NCBI GenBank assembly: GCA_001657315.1 | Contig: LYSV01000018.1 | Coordinates: 102,696 to 158,620, forward strand | Direction: 5' to 3' | DNA from: Flammeovirgaceae bacterium BBD 1991-12 | GTDB lineage: Bacteria; Bacteroidota; Bacteroidia; Cytophagales; Cyclobacteriaceae | DNA length: 55,925 bases | Shown: one piece after another, positions 27,701-36,554 of the stretch | Layout of the letters: each line of letters begins with the position of its first letter | Position numbering within the stretch: the stretch's first letter is position 1 | Position numbers and translations under genes: made by a program | Notes under the pieces: model-generated | Seen by the model: only the letters and a program-made list of their open reading frames with translations | What the model was told of the DNA's origin: nothing | The model's database searches: none

Positions 27701-29497
27701 CTTGCCTGCCCAATCCAGAAACAACTCTATTCCCTTTACGGTCAGCCAATTGGCCGGATATTGTTCAAAACCGGGTTTAATTGAAAGCTGGTTGCCGTCC
27801 CAGGTCAGCTTCGAGTGTAGTTTAAAGTCGAATGTGGCAGCATCTGATTTTACATGGCAGAGCAGGATTGGGTCAGCATTTGTCAAGAGACCATTTCCAT
27901 CCGTTTTTAGCATACCGGTATTGTAAAACAGACTGTTCTTATCTACATCCACATGCCAGGAATCTACTGTGGCATTCAGAAAAGCAAGGAACTGAGCATA
28001 GGTGATCTCATAACTTGCCATGCTGAAATCCTCCAAAAAAACAGTGCGTTGCGGGGTGATATTCCTGACGAAAAGCCGACCAAACGATTCAAAACCTGGC
28101 ACGATCATCGTCAGCTCGGGATGTCCCATGGAGAACTCCCCGCCCTTCACCTCCACCATTTCGATTTGAATGGAGCTGTTATTGTTTTTCCATGGGGTAA
28201 AGGACCTGACCGGAGACTCAAAGAGCACTCCGTCTTTGCCTCTGGTCACTACTTTCCAGAAATAGGTTGAATAAGGTTCCTTAACTGCTACTGTCATGTA
28301 ATTTTCCCTGAGTCCTGGGGCTACCAGGGTTTTGGGATCAGGATCTTTATCCTGGTACAGATCATAATAAATAGCTTCATCCCGATTAAGTGTCGCAGGT
28401 GTCCACTGAAGGGTTGGTCGTTTGCCGGTATTGACAAGGTTGTCTTCTACCAGCAATACCGGAGCTGAGGGACGTTCATACGGAACATAGGACAGTACCT
28501 GACTTTCCGTATTATTCACGCCGTCCGTGGCGATTACCTTCCAGTATTTTCTGTTATAGGGCTCTTCGATGTATAAAGTTATTGCATCACTTCTGATATC
28601 CCGGGCAACCAATGTGGCCGGATCGGGATTGTCATCCACATAGATACTGTAACTTAACGGATCGAGATCCTTGTCAGTGGAGGGTGCCCATTTAAAAGTG
28701 ACCTGCTTGCCTATGTTGGTGACACTGCCATCAGGAGACAGCAGTACCGGAGGGGTGGGAGGGTCATTAAAATAATTTTCTGCGGCAAACCAACTCAAAG
28801 AGCTTGAAACTATACTGCCGTCATAGCCATCCACTGCTTCCACTTTCCACCAGTAAATGGCCTGATCGTCGAGCCGGAAGGGGATGGTGTACCGGTTGGT
28901 GGTGAGATCTGCTGCTATGAGGGGTGGATTATTATTGCCCGTGCCGAAATACAGTTTGTAGGTCACCGGATCATTATCCGGGTCGGTGCTTTGTGACCAT
29001 TGCAGTTCTGTATTCTCACTCGAAATATCCCTGGCGCCAAATGCCGGTGATATGATCTGCGGGATGGATGGAGGATGGTTTTCACGTGTGGTCGTAAAGT
29101 TGTATATACCACTGCTTTGAGTTGTGCCATCGCTTATTTTAGCCACTACCTTCCAGTAGTAGGTGGTATTGTATTGAAACTGATTGGTACTTTCGTCATA
29201 TGCAAATAAAGCAGTATCTGCATTGATCGAAAAGCTAAAGGCTGAAGCCGGCCCATCCGTCCAACCGTTGTAGATGTCTGCTCTGTACAATGGAGGATCT
29301 GAAGCTGTGCCCAGGTACAGGTCATAAACTACAGATGAGCCCTGTGGCACCTCTTCATCGATCCATAGCAGCAAAAAAGAGTTTTCCACTGGTAGCCTGG
29401 TCGTATTGTTTGCCGGAACGAGCAGGTCCACACCTGCCGTGTGACCTTTCAGCGAACTCAACAGGAAAAGTATTATCCATACCTGCTTGTGGCACAT
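24755..29497 (-). CDS. Giant T9SS-secreted protein: Ig/FN3-like repeats, SUMF1 domain, carboxypeptidase-regulatory-like repeats
   Basis: About 1580 residues; the frame continues to 29587, but the ATG at 29497 gives a better signal peptide (MCHKQVWIILFLLSS). In order: four to five Ig/FN3-like modules (repeated TDPDNDPVTYKLYFGT-type segments), a SUMF1 domain (VEVKGGEFSMG, LPSEAEWEYAARGG, YDLSGNVKELCSDYY, then RGGAYESLN), six or so carboxypeptidase-regulatory-like modules (VTDENGYPVQGVNVQG type), four 80-residue repeats, and a T9SS type A sorting tail starting CYPNPAYGKVTL. It is therefore exported through the outer membrane and probably attached to the surface. The SUMF1 part may bind or be structural; I see no sulfatase nearby. 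It converges on the Asp-box gene. Confidence 0.92.
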   Translation of the reverse strand: MCHKQVWIILFLLSSLKGHTAGVDLLVPANNTTRLPVENSFLLLWIDEEVPQGSSVVYDLYLGTASDPPLYRADIYNGWTDGPASAFSFSINADTALFAYDESTNQFQYNTTYYWKVVAKISDGTTQSSGIYNFTTTRENHPPSIPQIISPAFGARDISSENTELQWSQSTDPDNDPVTYKLYFGTGNNNPPLIAADLTTNRYTIPFRLDDQAIYWWKVEAVDGYDGSIVSSSLSWFAAENYFNDPPTPPVLLSPDGSVTNIGKQVTFKWAPSTDKDLDPLSYSIYVDDNPDPATLVARDIRSDAITLYIEEPYNRKYWKVIATDGVNNTESQVLSYVPYERPSAPVLLVEDNLVNTGKRPTLQWTPATLNRDEAIYYDLYQDKDPDPKTLVAPGLRENYMTVAVKEPYSTYFWKVVTRGKDGVLFESPVRSFTPWKNNNSSIQIEMVEVKGGEFSMGHPELTMIVPGFESFGRLFVRNITPQRTVFLEDFSMASYEITYAQFLAFLNATVDSWHVDVDKNSLFYNTGMLKTDGNGLLTNADPILLCHVKSDAATFDFKLHSKLTWDGNQLSIKPGFEQYPANWLTVKGIELFLDWAGKRLPSEAEWEYAARGGNQSNGYTYGGTNDARAAGWFLFGDINMDNPMTGNNFGDPSKNNKGTNIVGLKAANELGIYDLSGNVKELCSDYYKEDQYLYTEYYNPLGPVTGTSRSARGGAYESLNSEIMTRARGLADTGLTGIRAAGNHTGSLTVMLHGIVRDEYGHAMKDISLSDGRSAAVTTQSGRYQFRVGKDRSVIITPTHPRYTFSPSSITLESPEEVITNLNFTAYLKREVNISGIVTNENGVRLNRVRIKGLSDEVYTDGSGHFSAYVPQDSVYTLSAEILGYLPTGEYIVEVGQSDIADINFILEYVGVATLRGKVTKQVNGNPINNVLISGLDQEVYSFGQGSYFTQLTIGWSGVIKPMRTTFSSLFSPAMVEIDSLESDMEINFEEVHANEAFYSGKVVDVNGNPVEGVKILGFDNKKAATSKTGDFGLQMARRWSGRITPQLEGYTFSPPYHDAYVAHFWENPPPSEPNFVASPIGDHTISGTVTDENGYPVQGVNVQGFGEPVLTDLNGNYKVWVTSNSSYTIHPELTGFNFSPLEFEVSSIGANTVQDFEAIQSVGAGFSLTFVIQNNASGIENATITFNGERYITNSHGIVLISNIAAGTYHYSVTAQGYEDATGTISITDGGSNETIVMTALPPPVYAVIFTVNNGTNAIHNARIYFNGSDFFTDTNGEVTVMDIETGTYHYSVTAQGYEDATGTITITDGDSNETIVMTALEMPVYTITFKVTDGIHTIRNARVNIDGSVYVTDANGEATVMNAEAGTYHYSVTAQGYEDASGTVTVTNSDRNETILMTALPPPVYTVIFEVTNGMDAIKNANISFNDAEYITDATGVAEIMDLEAGMYSYMISAEGYEDANGTVAITDTDVIRTVTLSITTGAEEHFSGEIRCYPNPAYGKVTLSINGYVFQEGYFIVINPLGQSETFPLTAGTNDYILNDQSSQFFSKAGIYIILVYMDSKLTDVKKLVLGKGSPE
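25040..25998 (-). repeat. Four in-gene tandem repeats with an exact 240-base period
   Basis: The anchor (c/g)TCTTCATA recurs at about 25111, 25351, 25591 and 25831, exactly 240 bases apart, within the 1.6k-residue T9SS gene. Each unit encodes 80 residues with the core GTYHYSVTAQGYEDATGT or a close variant, plus ETIVMTALPPPVY-like linkers. The middle units are most alike at DNA level and the outer ones more diverged, which suggests recent expansion from the inside. Confidence 0.88.
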
Positions 29498-29827
29498 GAA
29501 TAATTTCCGGGCTGAATTACTTCTGCGAGCTTGTTTTAGAGTGAAATGAGATGCCAAAAAAAGAGAATAACAGGAATCTTGTCTCATGAGAAGACGTTAA
29601 GGTTAAAAAATATACGCATGCCTCATAAGCCGTTTGTACTGCTATTAAAAAACCTGAGGAGTCCGGTTAGGGAATTTTCATAAAGCCACGCACTATTACA
29701 CTTCAATATATCTCTTGTCATCATCCGGCAACGCTGAATTTTATGTAAACTCTTCTTTATCTACAAAGTTATTGTAGAAAAGTAACCGGATATATAAAAA
29801 AGCTGCATGTCAGGGGAGTAGACAGTT
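29498..29827. other. Intergenic region upstream of the giant T9SS gene
   Basis: 330 bases between two minus-strand genes. The first 90 bases are an in-frame upstream extension of the T9SS gene that could be coding if the start is at 29587. The rest is AT-rich, with no recognisable gene or terminator. Confidence 0.4.
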
Positions 29828-31345
29828 TCAGTCAACAATGGTTATCTTTTGCATGAAAAACTTCGTGTTGGATTGTAATACCAATAAATAAACTCCTGGG
29901 TACATCCCGCTTATATCAATTTGATCATCGGTTACGTTCCCGTTTTGAACCAGGGCTCTCTGCAAAGAGAATATGCTGTATTGCCAATACTCAGCATGCA
30001 TTGCTTCAGGTATGGTCAAATAAACTACATCAGTGGCTGGATTGGGGTGAGAGAGAATACCGGTCCTTTCGTATTTATCAGGCATATCACTAACAATCCG
30101 TTTGATCCTGGATTCCGACATGCCATAGACAAAATGATCCTCATTGAATACGACCAGCCTTACCTTTGAGCTTAATCTGATATTACGTTCAGCTACAGCA
30201 GGTCTGAGATTGAATGACCCGGTGCCAGCCGGGACTTTACCCGCCATTAACCATTTTGACTTTGTATTTGACCTGAACCAAACCTCAACACCGTCTGAGG
30301 CGGTTTTAGCTTCCCACCGGATCGTGTAATTGTAATCTTCGTCAATTGAGGTTATGGCAATGGCTTCAGGGTCTTTTTTATACTGCCGGAATAACCATTT
30401 TTGAAAGAGTGTATCCCGAAGAATGGTGTCCATAGAACTGGTATGGCAAAAGAAAGGGTTGCGGTTGCAGGGATAGCGGTATTCCGTGTAGAAAAACCTC
30501 TGATGTTCATCAATACGTTCTTCGATTTCGGCCTCAGAAAGGTTGATGATCTCGTCACCAAAGGAGTGGGTAGGATATACTTCATTGCCCAGCGATTCGA
30601 GTTTGCTGAATACTGCCCGAACATTCGAATTGGCATCATCGTACCGGTGATGAACAGCCCAGATGGATAAATGGTCGTACAGTTGATCATCAGCCCTTTC
30701 ACAAACTTCAGGGCATCCTCCTGCCGTGTTCATGGGAACAAGGGCAGCGAAATAATCTTTTAGGTGGCCCGGTACTGTAAATGTTCCTATTCCTCCCATG
30801 GAATGCCCCGTCAGGTAAATTCTGTTGGGATCGATCCTTTCAGTGAACAGCAAGTGATCTATAAGCTTTTTCAGGAGATCCAATGATTTTTCCTTGTCCC
30901 AACCGTTGTATCCCTCCTCAAAGAACAGTGGATTGAAGATATGAGGAGCTACAACGTAACTGGGATAGCGCTGCTGAAGGGGTGATTCCAACCATCCGAG
31001 AGCATAGGATCCGGCGCATATCAGAAACTGGTCTTTTACCGCCCCGAAATTCTCTGCACCGTGTAGAGCGACGATCAGTGGTAGTTTTGATCCATCATCC
31101 GCGGTATCCGGAGTAAACAGCCGGTAAGGGATAGCTACTCCGTTATGGTCAAACTCGTAGTTTTTAAACGTGTCAGGAATAACTACCGGAGGACAGAGAC
31201 TGGATTGAGCCATGGAGGTTTGCCACCATGGTAAAAGCATGACGGCCATCAGGATCAGGATGTTTTTGTCATGGTGTTTGTGCAAGCAAATCAAAATAGT
31301 TTTTTCTAATGGTTTTATCTCTGAAAATGGGGGCAACGAATTCAT
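29828..31345 (-). CDS. Secreted alpha/beta-hydrolase esterase with T9SS sorting tail
   Basis: A 505-residue exported hydrolase. The N-terminus has a long n-region and a hydrophobic core (NILILMAVMLLPWW) ending at MAQ. The catalytic domain (about 55-300) has LPLIVALHGAENFGA for the oxyanion loop and LTGHSMGGIGTF with the nucleophile Ser at about 182, the pattern of feruloyl-esterase/PHB-depolymerase-like (LpqC) enzymes. A beta-sandwich linker (about 340-415) follows, then a T9SS type A tail beginning LSHPNPATDVVYLTI and ending in the usual hydrophobic-basic stretch. It probably cleaves esters of a polymer or surface lipid outside the cell; the substrate is unknown. It is separate from its neighbours by more than 240 bases on both sides, so it is probably a single-gene transcript. 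Confidence 0.9.
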   Translation of the reverse strand: MNSLPPFSEIKPLEKTILICLHKHHDKNILILMAVMLLPWWQTSMAQSSLCPPVVIPDTFKNYEFDHNGVAIPYRLFTPDTADDGSKLPLIVALHGAENFGAVKDQFLICAGSYALGWLESPLQQRYPSYVVAPHIFNPLFFEEGYNGWDKEKSLDLLKKLIDHLLFTERIDPNRIYLTGHSMGGIGTFTVPGHLKDYFAALVPMNTAGGCPEVCERADDQLYDHLSIWAVHHRYDDANSNVRAVFSKLESLGNEVYPTHSFGDEIINLSEAEIEERIDEHQRFFYTEYRYPCNRNPFFCHTSSMDTILRDTLFQKWLFRQYKKDPEAIAITSIDEDYNYTIRWEAKTASDGVEVWFRSNTKSKWLMAGKVPAGTGSFNLRPAVAERNIRLSSKVRLVVFNEDHFVYGMSESRIKRIVSDMPDKYERTGILSHPNPATDVVYLTIPEAMHAEYWQYSIFSLQRALVQNGNVTDDQIDISGMYPGVYLLVLQSNTKFFMQKITIVD

Positions 31346-31793
31346 GACGATTTTAAATGGTTTTAAGATGATCCGGGCACCTGGTTACAGGAAGTTACCG
31401 GTTAATGTACTGGTATATGACACTGCAATACGCCAGGACGTTGGAACGCAGGAGTATTTGTAAAGCACTATTCACACCTGTTACGCACCTTTGCTTTTTT
31501 AATTCATGTATTACTTTATTTAATGTATTATAAAATATTGATAATCAAATATTTAAAATTTTCATATAATTTTATTCAAAGCTCTTTATCCAAGTTTTGC
31601 GCCAAAATTTGTGATCGCCGGAATCCGGCACTGATCATATAGGGTAGCATTCCAGCAGGCAGGTTATATACATACGCCAACCGGGACGGTGAGTGAGAAG
31701 TTGTGAGGTTGATTATAATGATTCACCAGAGTGGATCATACTTCATATAAAGGAATGGCACTGACAAACTGGTTATGGACAACCGACTTAAGT
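31346..31793. other. AT-rich intergenic region
   Basis: 448 bases between two minus-strand genes. About 31490-31610 is very AT-rich (runs of A and T with TATAAAATATTG-like stretches) and probably carries the promoter of the secreted esterase. No gene, terminator or repeat is recognised. Confidence 0.4.
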
Positions 31794-32386
31794 TCAGTAT
31801 ACTTTCATAGAATAGAAATCCTCACCCTCCGGAAAGTCTGCATTATACCTGCCATCTTTACCCTGGATGGCCTTGATCTTCATTCTGATAAGCCACGTTC
31901 CAGTGCCAAATCTTTCCTTGCTTAGCTGCAGTTCCCTCGCAGAGGCATTCTTGAACCGGTACCGTGAAGGATCTGTTGACCTGTCCATTCCATTGATCCA
32001 CACTTCATTGGCTATCCAGCCTTTCATGTTCCACCATTTGTCACTTTCGGGATTGGCGGGCGCATGGTCCGGTTGATTGGCAGGCCATTCGCCTACCTGA
32101 CCGGAAACATGAAGGTTCAGGGTGTCTGCCAGCAGATCGGTATAGATCTTCATGTCCAGTGTACCGTAACTGCCTGTGGGGTAGGAATAGCCGATCCATA
32201 CAAAGTGATCATTCTGGAAAAAATATAACATAACATAACACTATCAGTCACCCTGATCGGCGCTATCCCAAGCCTGTGGAAGTCATCCAGATTCCCATCC
32301 ACCAATGGAGGTGGTAATTCTTTTTTAAGATCCCTGCATGATAAGATCAAAAGAGACAATATGAACAGTACCCCTGTGAACCTCAT
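31794..32386 (-). pseudogene. Frameshifted lipoprotein gene; broken at a pentanucleotide repeat
   Basis: Two overlapping minus-strand frames form one protein: 32386 down to about 32225 encodes a lipoprotein signal ending LLILSC and about 35 more residues; the continuation down to 31794 encodes the remaining 140 or so. At the switch point the plus strand reads ATAAC three times in tandem (32225-32239). Removing one copy joins the frames into a sensible sequence (...DSVMLYFFQNDHFVWIGY...), so a 5-base slippage insertion explains the break. The protein has a WWNMKGWIANEVW region and resembles carbohydrate-binding or DOMON/CBM9-like secreted domains (DGNLDDFHRLG opening), but I cannot name a family firmly. 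It may be a pseudogene, a phase-variable gene or a sequencing error. Confidence 0.72.
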
Positions 32387-32627
32387 AAACGATTGTTATG
32401 CTCACCTTGAATAAAGTAAAATTTAACATATCCAATGCCCAATAGCAAGTGGTTTGGCCTGCTGTATATAAATGGTAGATGTTTTTGGAAGCTAATGGCG
32501 TTTAAAATTACATTACTTTGAAAGCAGTATTTACGTAAACAACAGTAGGTCTGGGCTCGTCTACCTTTTGTCTATCTTCAGATCAAATTCAATGGTTCAA
32601 AACCTTAAAATCAACCATTCATAAAAA

Positions 32628-34400
32628 ATGAGACTGTGTATTATCACTTCTGCAATACTCATTGCAGGCAATTTATCTTTTTCCCAGGAAAGGAAAGACA
32701 TGAGATCTCTTTTCAGGTCTTCTATGGAGGAAACTGATCTTACCCCTGACAAGCTCATGGAGGTTGGCACAAACATCTACGAAAGGAGCAAAGCCATTGA
32801 CCATGCAGAGGGGACCTGGCAGGGGCGCATTGTTATTGCAAAGGCATACTATGAAAACAACGAACTGGACACCGCAGCTTTGTCTCTGCTGGAGATGATC
32901 CCCAAATTGGAGAACACTAATAAACGGTCCTACGAACTAGGGCTGGCAAGGAAACTTTTAGGCCAGATCTTTATGGAGCTTAATGAGCTTGAAAAAGCCC
33001 GTGAAAATTTGCTGAAGGCTCAAGTAACTTTTAGGGAATTGCCTGACTATAGTTTTCTGTGTGGCACGATCTCAGGTCTTGGCATGATTTATTATCAGGA
33101 AGGGGACTATCCTGAAGCACTGAAGCATTTCATAAAAGCCAAAGAGCTGGTGGACAACGCCGAAGTATCACGACTGACCAAAGCCGGGCTTTTGACCAAT
33201 ATAGCCCGGGTGATGAATGTAATGGACAGAAAAGACGAGGCTATTCCCTATGCCAGAGCCTCACTGGAGCTCAACCGTAAATCAAACCATTTAATTGGCA
33301 TGTGCAGAGCCTGTAACATACTGGGTGCGATCTATGGAGACCTTGGAATATCTGACAGTGCCCGTTACTACTTCGGGCGGGCTATCAGACTGGCAGATCC
33401 GAATAGTCTCTGCTTTACGACAGTTATCAGGAGATCGGTAGACGGTCTGTCAAGGGTTTTTATACAACAGCAGAAGTATGACAGAGCCATTTCCCTGTTA
33501 AGATCAATACAACCGGCTTTACCACCGTATGGTCTGGAAAACCTTTTTAACACGCTGGCTTTCAATTATCTGGAACTGGAGGAGCCGGATAGCGCTGTTC
33601 ATTATGCAAAAAAAGCGCTGACCGCAGGACAAAAGCATAATACGAAACAGACTATTCGAAACGCCTACAACTATCTGCAACTGTCGTTTCGGCAATTGAG
33701 AATGTTTGACTCAGCCTATTACTATTTCCGGAAGTTTCACCAATATGATGATTCTCTTTACTATGAATCCAACCAGAGAAAATTCAATAACCTCAGGCTG
33801 GATCTGGCTACATTGGAAAATGAACGTGAAATTAAATTTATGCAGCAGGAGCAGACCATCAACCGGTTGCAAAGTCAGACGGCCATAGCCGGGCTCACAT
33901 TTGGTCTGGTTTCCGTGTCACTGTTCTTTTTCTACCACCATAAGCAGCAGGAGAGCAAGCGGCAAACGCTGGAAAAGAGCCTGGAGCTCAACAATCAAAA
34001 ACTCACCAGTCATACACTGAGCATGCTGCATAAGAATAACGGTTTTATGCAGATAGAAGAGGAAATTGATGTCATGGTGAGAAAGGGAGAATTTCAACCC
34101 AAAAAGATCAGGCAGATCATTGCCATGAATAAATCAGGGGATAATGACTGGGAAAATTTCAATAACTATTTCGGGCATGTTCACAACGGTTTTGGTAACA
34201 GGCTTCTCAGGAAGGCTCCTCAACTTAATGTTACGGAGCAGCGCCTCTCTTTTTTGATCAAGATGAAACTGACCAACTCAGAGATCGCGTCCGTACTGTT
34301 CATAGAGCCAAGAAGTGTAAGTATGGCAAAGTATCGTCTGAAGAAAAAGCTGGAACTTCCGGACGATCAGGATCTGCATCAATTTCTGGATTCCATATGA
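32628..34400 (+). CDS. Membrane-anchored TPR regulator with C-terminal LuxR-like HTH
   Basis: A 590-residue regulator of the Bacteroidota TPR-HTH class. The signal-like N-terminus ends near FSQE, so the TPR part (about 45-380; repeats such as GLGMIYYQEGDYPEALKHF) is predicted outside the cytoplasm. A coiled coil (about 385-415) leads into one membrane helix at about 418-436 (GLTFGLVSVSLFFFYHH). The cytoplasmic side has a helical linker containing LTSHTLSMLHKNN, a motif common to this class, and ends with a helix-turn-helix (VTEQRLSFLIKMKLTNSEIA, then PRSVSMAKYRLKKKL) at about 536-580. It likely senses an envelope signal and regulates transcription directly. The stop overlaps the ATG of the following hydrolase gene (ATGA), so the two are co-translated. 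Confidence 0.9.
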   Translation: MRLCIITSAILIAGNLSFSQERKDMRSLFRSSMEETDLTPDKLMEVGTNIYERSKAIDHAEGTWQGRIVIAKAYYENNELDTAALSLLEMIPKLENTNKRSYELGLARKLLGQIFMELNELEKARENLLKAQVTFRELPDYSFLCGTISGLGMIYYQEGDYPEALKHFIKAKELVDNAEVSRLTKAGLLTNIARVMNVMDRKDEAIPYARASLELNRKSNHLIGMCRACNILGAIYGDLGISDSARYYFGRAIRLADPNSLCFTTVIRRSVDGLSRVFIQQQKYDRAISLLRSIQPALPPYGLENLFNTLAFNYLELEEPDSAVHYAKKALTAGQKHNTKQTIRNAYNYLQLSFRQLRMFDSAYYYFRKFHQYDDSLYYESNQRKFNNLRLDLATLENEREIKFMQQEQTINRLQSQTAIAGLTFGLVSVSLFFFYHHKQQESKRQTLEKSLELNNQKLTSHTLSMLHKNNGFMQIEEEIDVMVRKGEFQPKKIRQIIAMNKSGDNDWENFNNYFGHVHNGFGNRLLRKAPQLNVTEQRLSFLIKMKLTNSEIASVLFIEPRSVSMAKYRLKKKLELPDDQDLHQFLDSI

Positions 34401-35779
34401 AATATGACATGAAACGCCTAAAACCCATTGGAGTATTGACCTGCTCAAGGCCAGATACCGCTGCTGTGAGAGTATGTCTGTTGCTGATCCTGTTCAGTAA
34501 GGGGCTATGGAGTTATGGGCAAATGCCTGCTTCCCCTGGTTTTGAAGTAGTGACGGTAGTTGACCATGCGCAGAACGTGCCGGGTGATCCCGGAACCGAT
34601 CTTTCATTTAAATTAAGTATATGGTACCCTGGCAAAACGAACGCTCACGAACCGATGACTTTTCAAACCTATATCCGGCTGCTGGCCGACCGGCCTGATA
34701 CGTCGGATGAAAGTATAGCAGCCTTCAAAAGACATCCGTTGTCCATAGGTGCAGAGGAGAGAAATCTGCAAAGGCTATTGAATAAAAAGATGAGAGCGGT
34801 TCATCAGGCACCGTACAAAGGACGCTGGCCGGTGATCTTGCTGCTGGGTTCTACAAAAGGTTACTATTGGGTGCCCACGGCCGAAAGGCTGGCAGCGCCT
34901 GGATTTGTGGTGGCGGCCATCCCATCCATGAGATATCCTGTTGATGAACTGTCTGTGATCCGGCGTACGATCAATGTACTGGCCGAAAAACCCTATGCCG
35001 ATACGGATCATATTGGAGTGCTGGGCTATAGCACCGGAGGGGTCAATGCTTTGCTTTTACAAATGAATAGTCCAAAAGTGAAAGCTGTACTAACCCTGGA
35101 GGGATCGGATATCCAGCCGGATCATATACGCATTGCCAATCATCAGCTTTTTGAAAAGCATCCCCTTTTCCAGTCAGTCAACCGGCAAACACCCCTTTGT
35201 GTTATCTACAGCGGTCGGGGTAGCTACGGCAGGTCCACTGGCTACAGTACCAATTTCAGCTTTTATGATGAAGTCGTCAATCCCTACTACCTGGTGGAAG
35301 TCCACAACCTGCATCATGAAGGAGGGACGGGGTTAGCTTATTTTTCTGATATCGAACCCCGTCTTATCTCATCTGACACCACCTTTACGTTCAGGGAAGA
35401 CTATGAAATGGTATCCGGTATTATGCAATCCTTCTTTGAAACCTTTCTCACAGATACCAGCTACAATACGGCAACAAACTTTTTGGAAGTCATTAAAAGC
35501 AAAGGCGGTGACAGGGTATTGGCAAGACCCTACACCGAAGCAAGGATAGCAGGGATCAGCCGGGCGCTCATAAACCTGCGATTCATTCAACAGGCAAAAG
35601 AAGTCCTCAGATCCGGGTTCAGCCATTATCCGGACTCACCGAGACTGTTGCTGCTTCAGGCAGAAGCGTATTTACTGGAGCAAAACAGGGGTGAGGCATT
35701 GAATATTTTCAGATCGCTGGAAGAAGAAATTCAATGGCGGGATGAGATCTCAGAGCTGAAAAAGAAGTTTGGCCTGTAG
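34397..35779 (+). CDS. Alpha/beta hydrolase (dienelactone hydrolase/PAF-AH-like), exported
   Basis: A 460-residue protein with a hydrophobic N-terminal segment (about 24-40, VCLLLILFSKGLWSYG) acting as signal peptide or anchor. The hydrolase part has WPVILLLGSTKG at about 144-155 and HIGVLGYSTGGVNALLL with the nucleophile Ser at about 212 in GYSTG. A His-containing segment with HNLHHEGG at about 300 may supply the catalytic His. The last 90 residues (AKEVLRSGFSHYPDSPRLLL) look like one or two TPR helices. The start overlaps the regulator's stop by four bases. Coupling to a TPR-HTH regulator suggests that it acts on, or answers to, the signal sensed by that regulator (inference). The substrate is unknown. 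Confidence 0.85.
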   Translation: MKYDMKRLKPIGVLTCSRPDTAAVRVCLLLILFSKGLWSYGQMPASPGFEVVTVVDHAQNVPGDPGTDLSFKLSIWYPGKTNAHEPMTFQTYIRLLADRPDTSDESIAAFKRHPLSIGAEERNLQRLLNKKMRAVHQAPYKGRWPVILLLGSTKGYYWVPTAERLAAPGFVVAAIPSMRYPVDELSVIRRTINVLAEKPYADTDHIGVLGYSTGGVNALLLQMNSPKVKAVLTLEGSDIQPDHIRIANHQLFEKHPLFQSVNRQTPLCVIYSGRGSYGRSTGYSTNFSFYDEVVNPYYLVEVHNLHHEGGTGLAYFSDIEPRLISSDTTFTFREDYEMVSGIMQSFFETFLTDTSYNTATNFLEVIKSKGGDRVLARPYTEARIAGISRALINLRFIQQAKEVLRSGFSHYPDSPRLLLLQAEAYLLEQNRGEALNIFRSLEEEIQWRDEISELKKKFGL

Positions 35780-35804
35780 AAATGTTAAAAATCCTTATCA
35801 GGAC

Positions 35805-36140
35805 CTACCATTGAGCTACCTCACCGTTTTCCAGCACATGTCCTGAACCAATGATAGAGGTTAAAATGAATATTTCTGAGGCGTCTGCATTCAGGTATTC
35901 CCTGAACACCTCGCACAATGTCCTTTGAATGTTGCCAATGTCATCTTCCGGCCAAAGGGATGGGAGAAACAGGTGGATCATGGCACTGTACTGCTCGCCA
36001 GCCTGTACAAAATCGGATATTGCAGTCAGGCTGATATCCCTGATATGAACATTTATTTTATCCGCCCATTTTTTTGCGAGAGCATCAAGTTCATCTTTAA
36101 TGGGCTTTTTGTTCCTAAGGTAGCAGACTGCAATAGGCAT
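35805..36140 (-). CDS. Tautomerase-superfamily-like protein with Pro at position 2
   Basis: A 111-residue protein starting MPIAVCYLR. Removal of Met would expose an N-terminal Pro, the catalytic base of the 4-oxalocrotonate tautomerase/MIF superfamily. The beta-alpha-beta pattern (about 1-60, then LFLPSLWPEDDIGNIQRTL) fits that fold, and the length is near that of the MIF/CHMI members (about 115). I cannot name a specific enzyme. It converges with the alpha/beta hydrolase gene, leaving only 25 bases between the stops. Confidence 0.6.
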   Translation of the reverse strand: MPIAVCYLRNKKPIKDELDALAKKWADKINVHIRDISLTAISDFVQAGEQYSAMIHLFLPSLWPEDDIGNIQRTLCEVFREYLNADASEIFILTSIIGSGHVLENGEVAQW

Positions 36141-36554
36141 GATTCGTTTGGTTTAATTTATCCAACAGTTTTTTACATGAACGTTTTGCAGTTTTTCAAC
36201 GGCGCAGTTCGTTCATTGCTGATCATAACCACAGATCAGTTGTTTTAATAAAGCTAATAATTACATACCAGTTTAAAGGTGTGATATAGCCCCAGTAAGC
36301 CAATGGGTAGATACAGTCTCTGATATATGTATTCACATACCGTTTCCAAAGCGTTTGTTATTCGATCCGACAGGGACAAAAAAGGCGACCCAGTGGCCTG
36401 CTTAAGGTTTGTCGACATTTTGTAGACACCTTCTTGCCTGATTTTTAAGGGGTTATCGCTTACTATGTTGAGTCAACGTTCATTAAACGATTGAAACCTG
36501 AGGGCGTACACGCCTGATGTATTTTTTGCTACATCCTTAAACATTTTTGATGAG
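36141..36554. other. Intergenic region between divergent genes
   Basis: 414 bases between the tautomerase-like gene (minus) and the PKD T9SS gene (plus). It must hold promoters for both. An ATACCA at about 36266 lacks the flanking bases of the MocR-type motif. No gene or hairpin terminator is seen. Confidence 0.4.

Noticed and set aside
36262-36275. ATACCA upstream of the PKD gene as a further MocR-type site
   Set aside because: Only the six-base core matches; the flanking AATT and GC bases shared by the other three sites are missing and there is no second copy.
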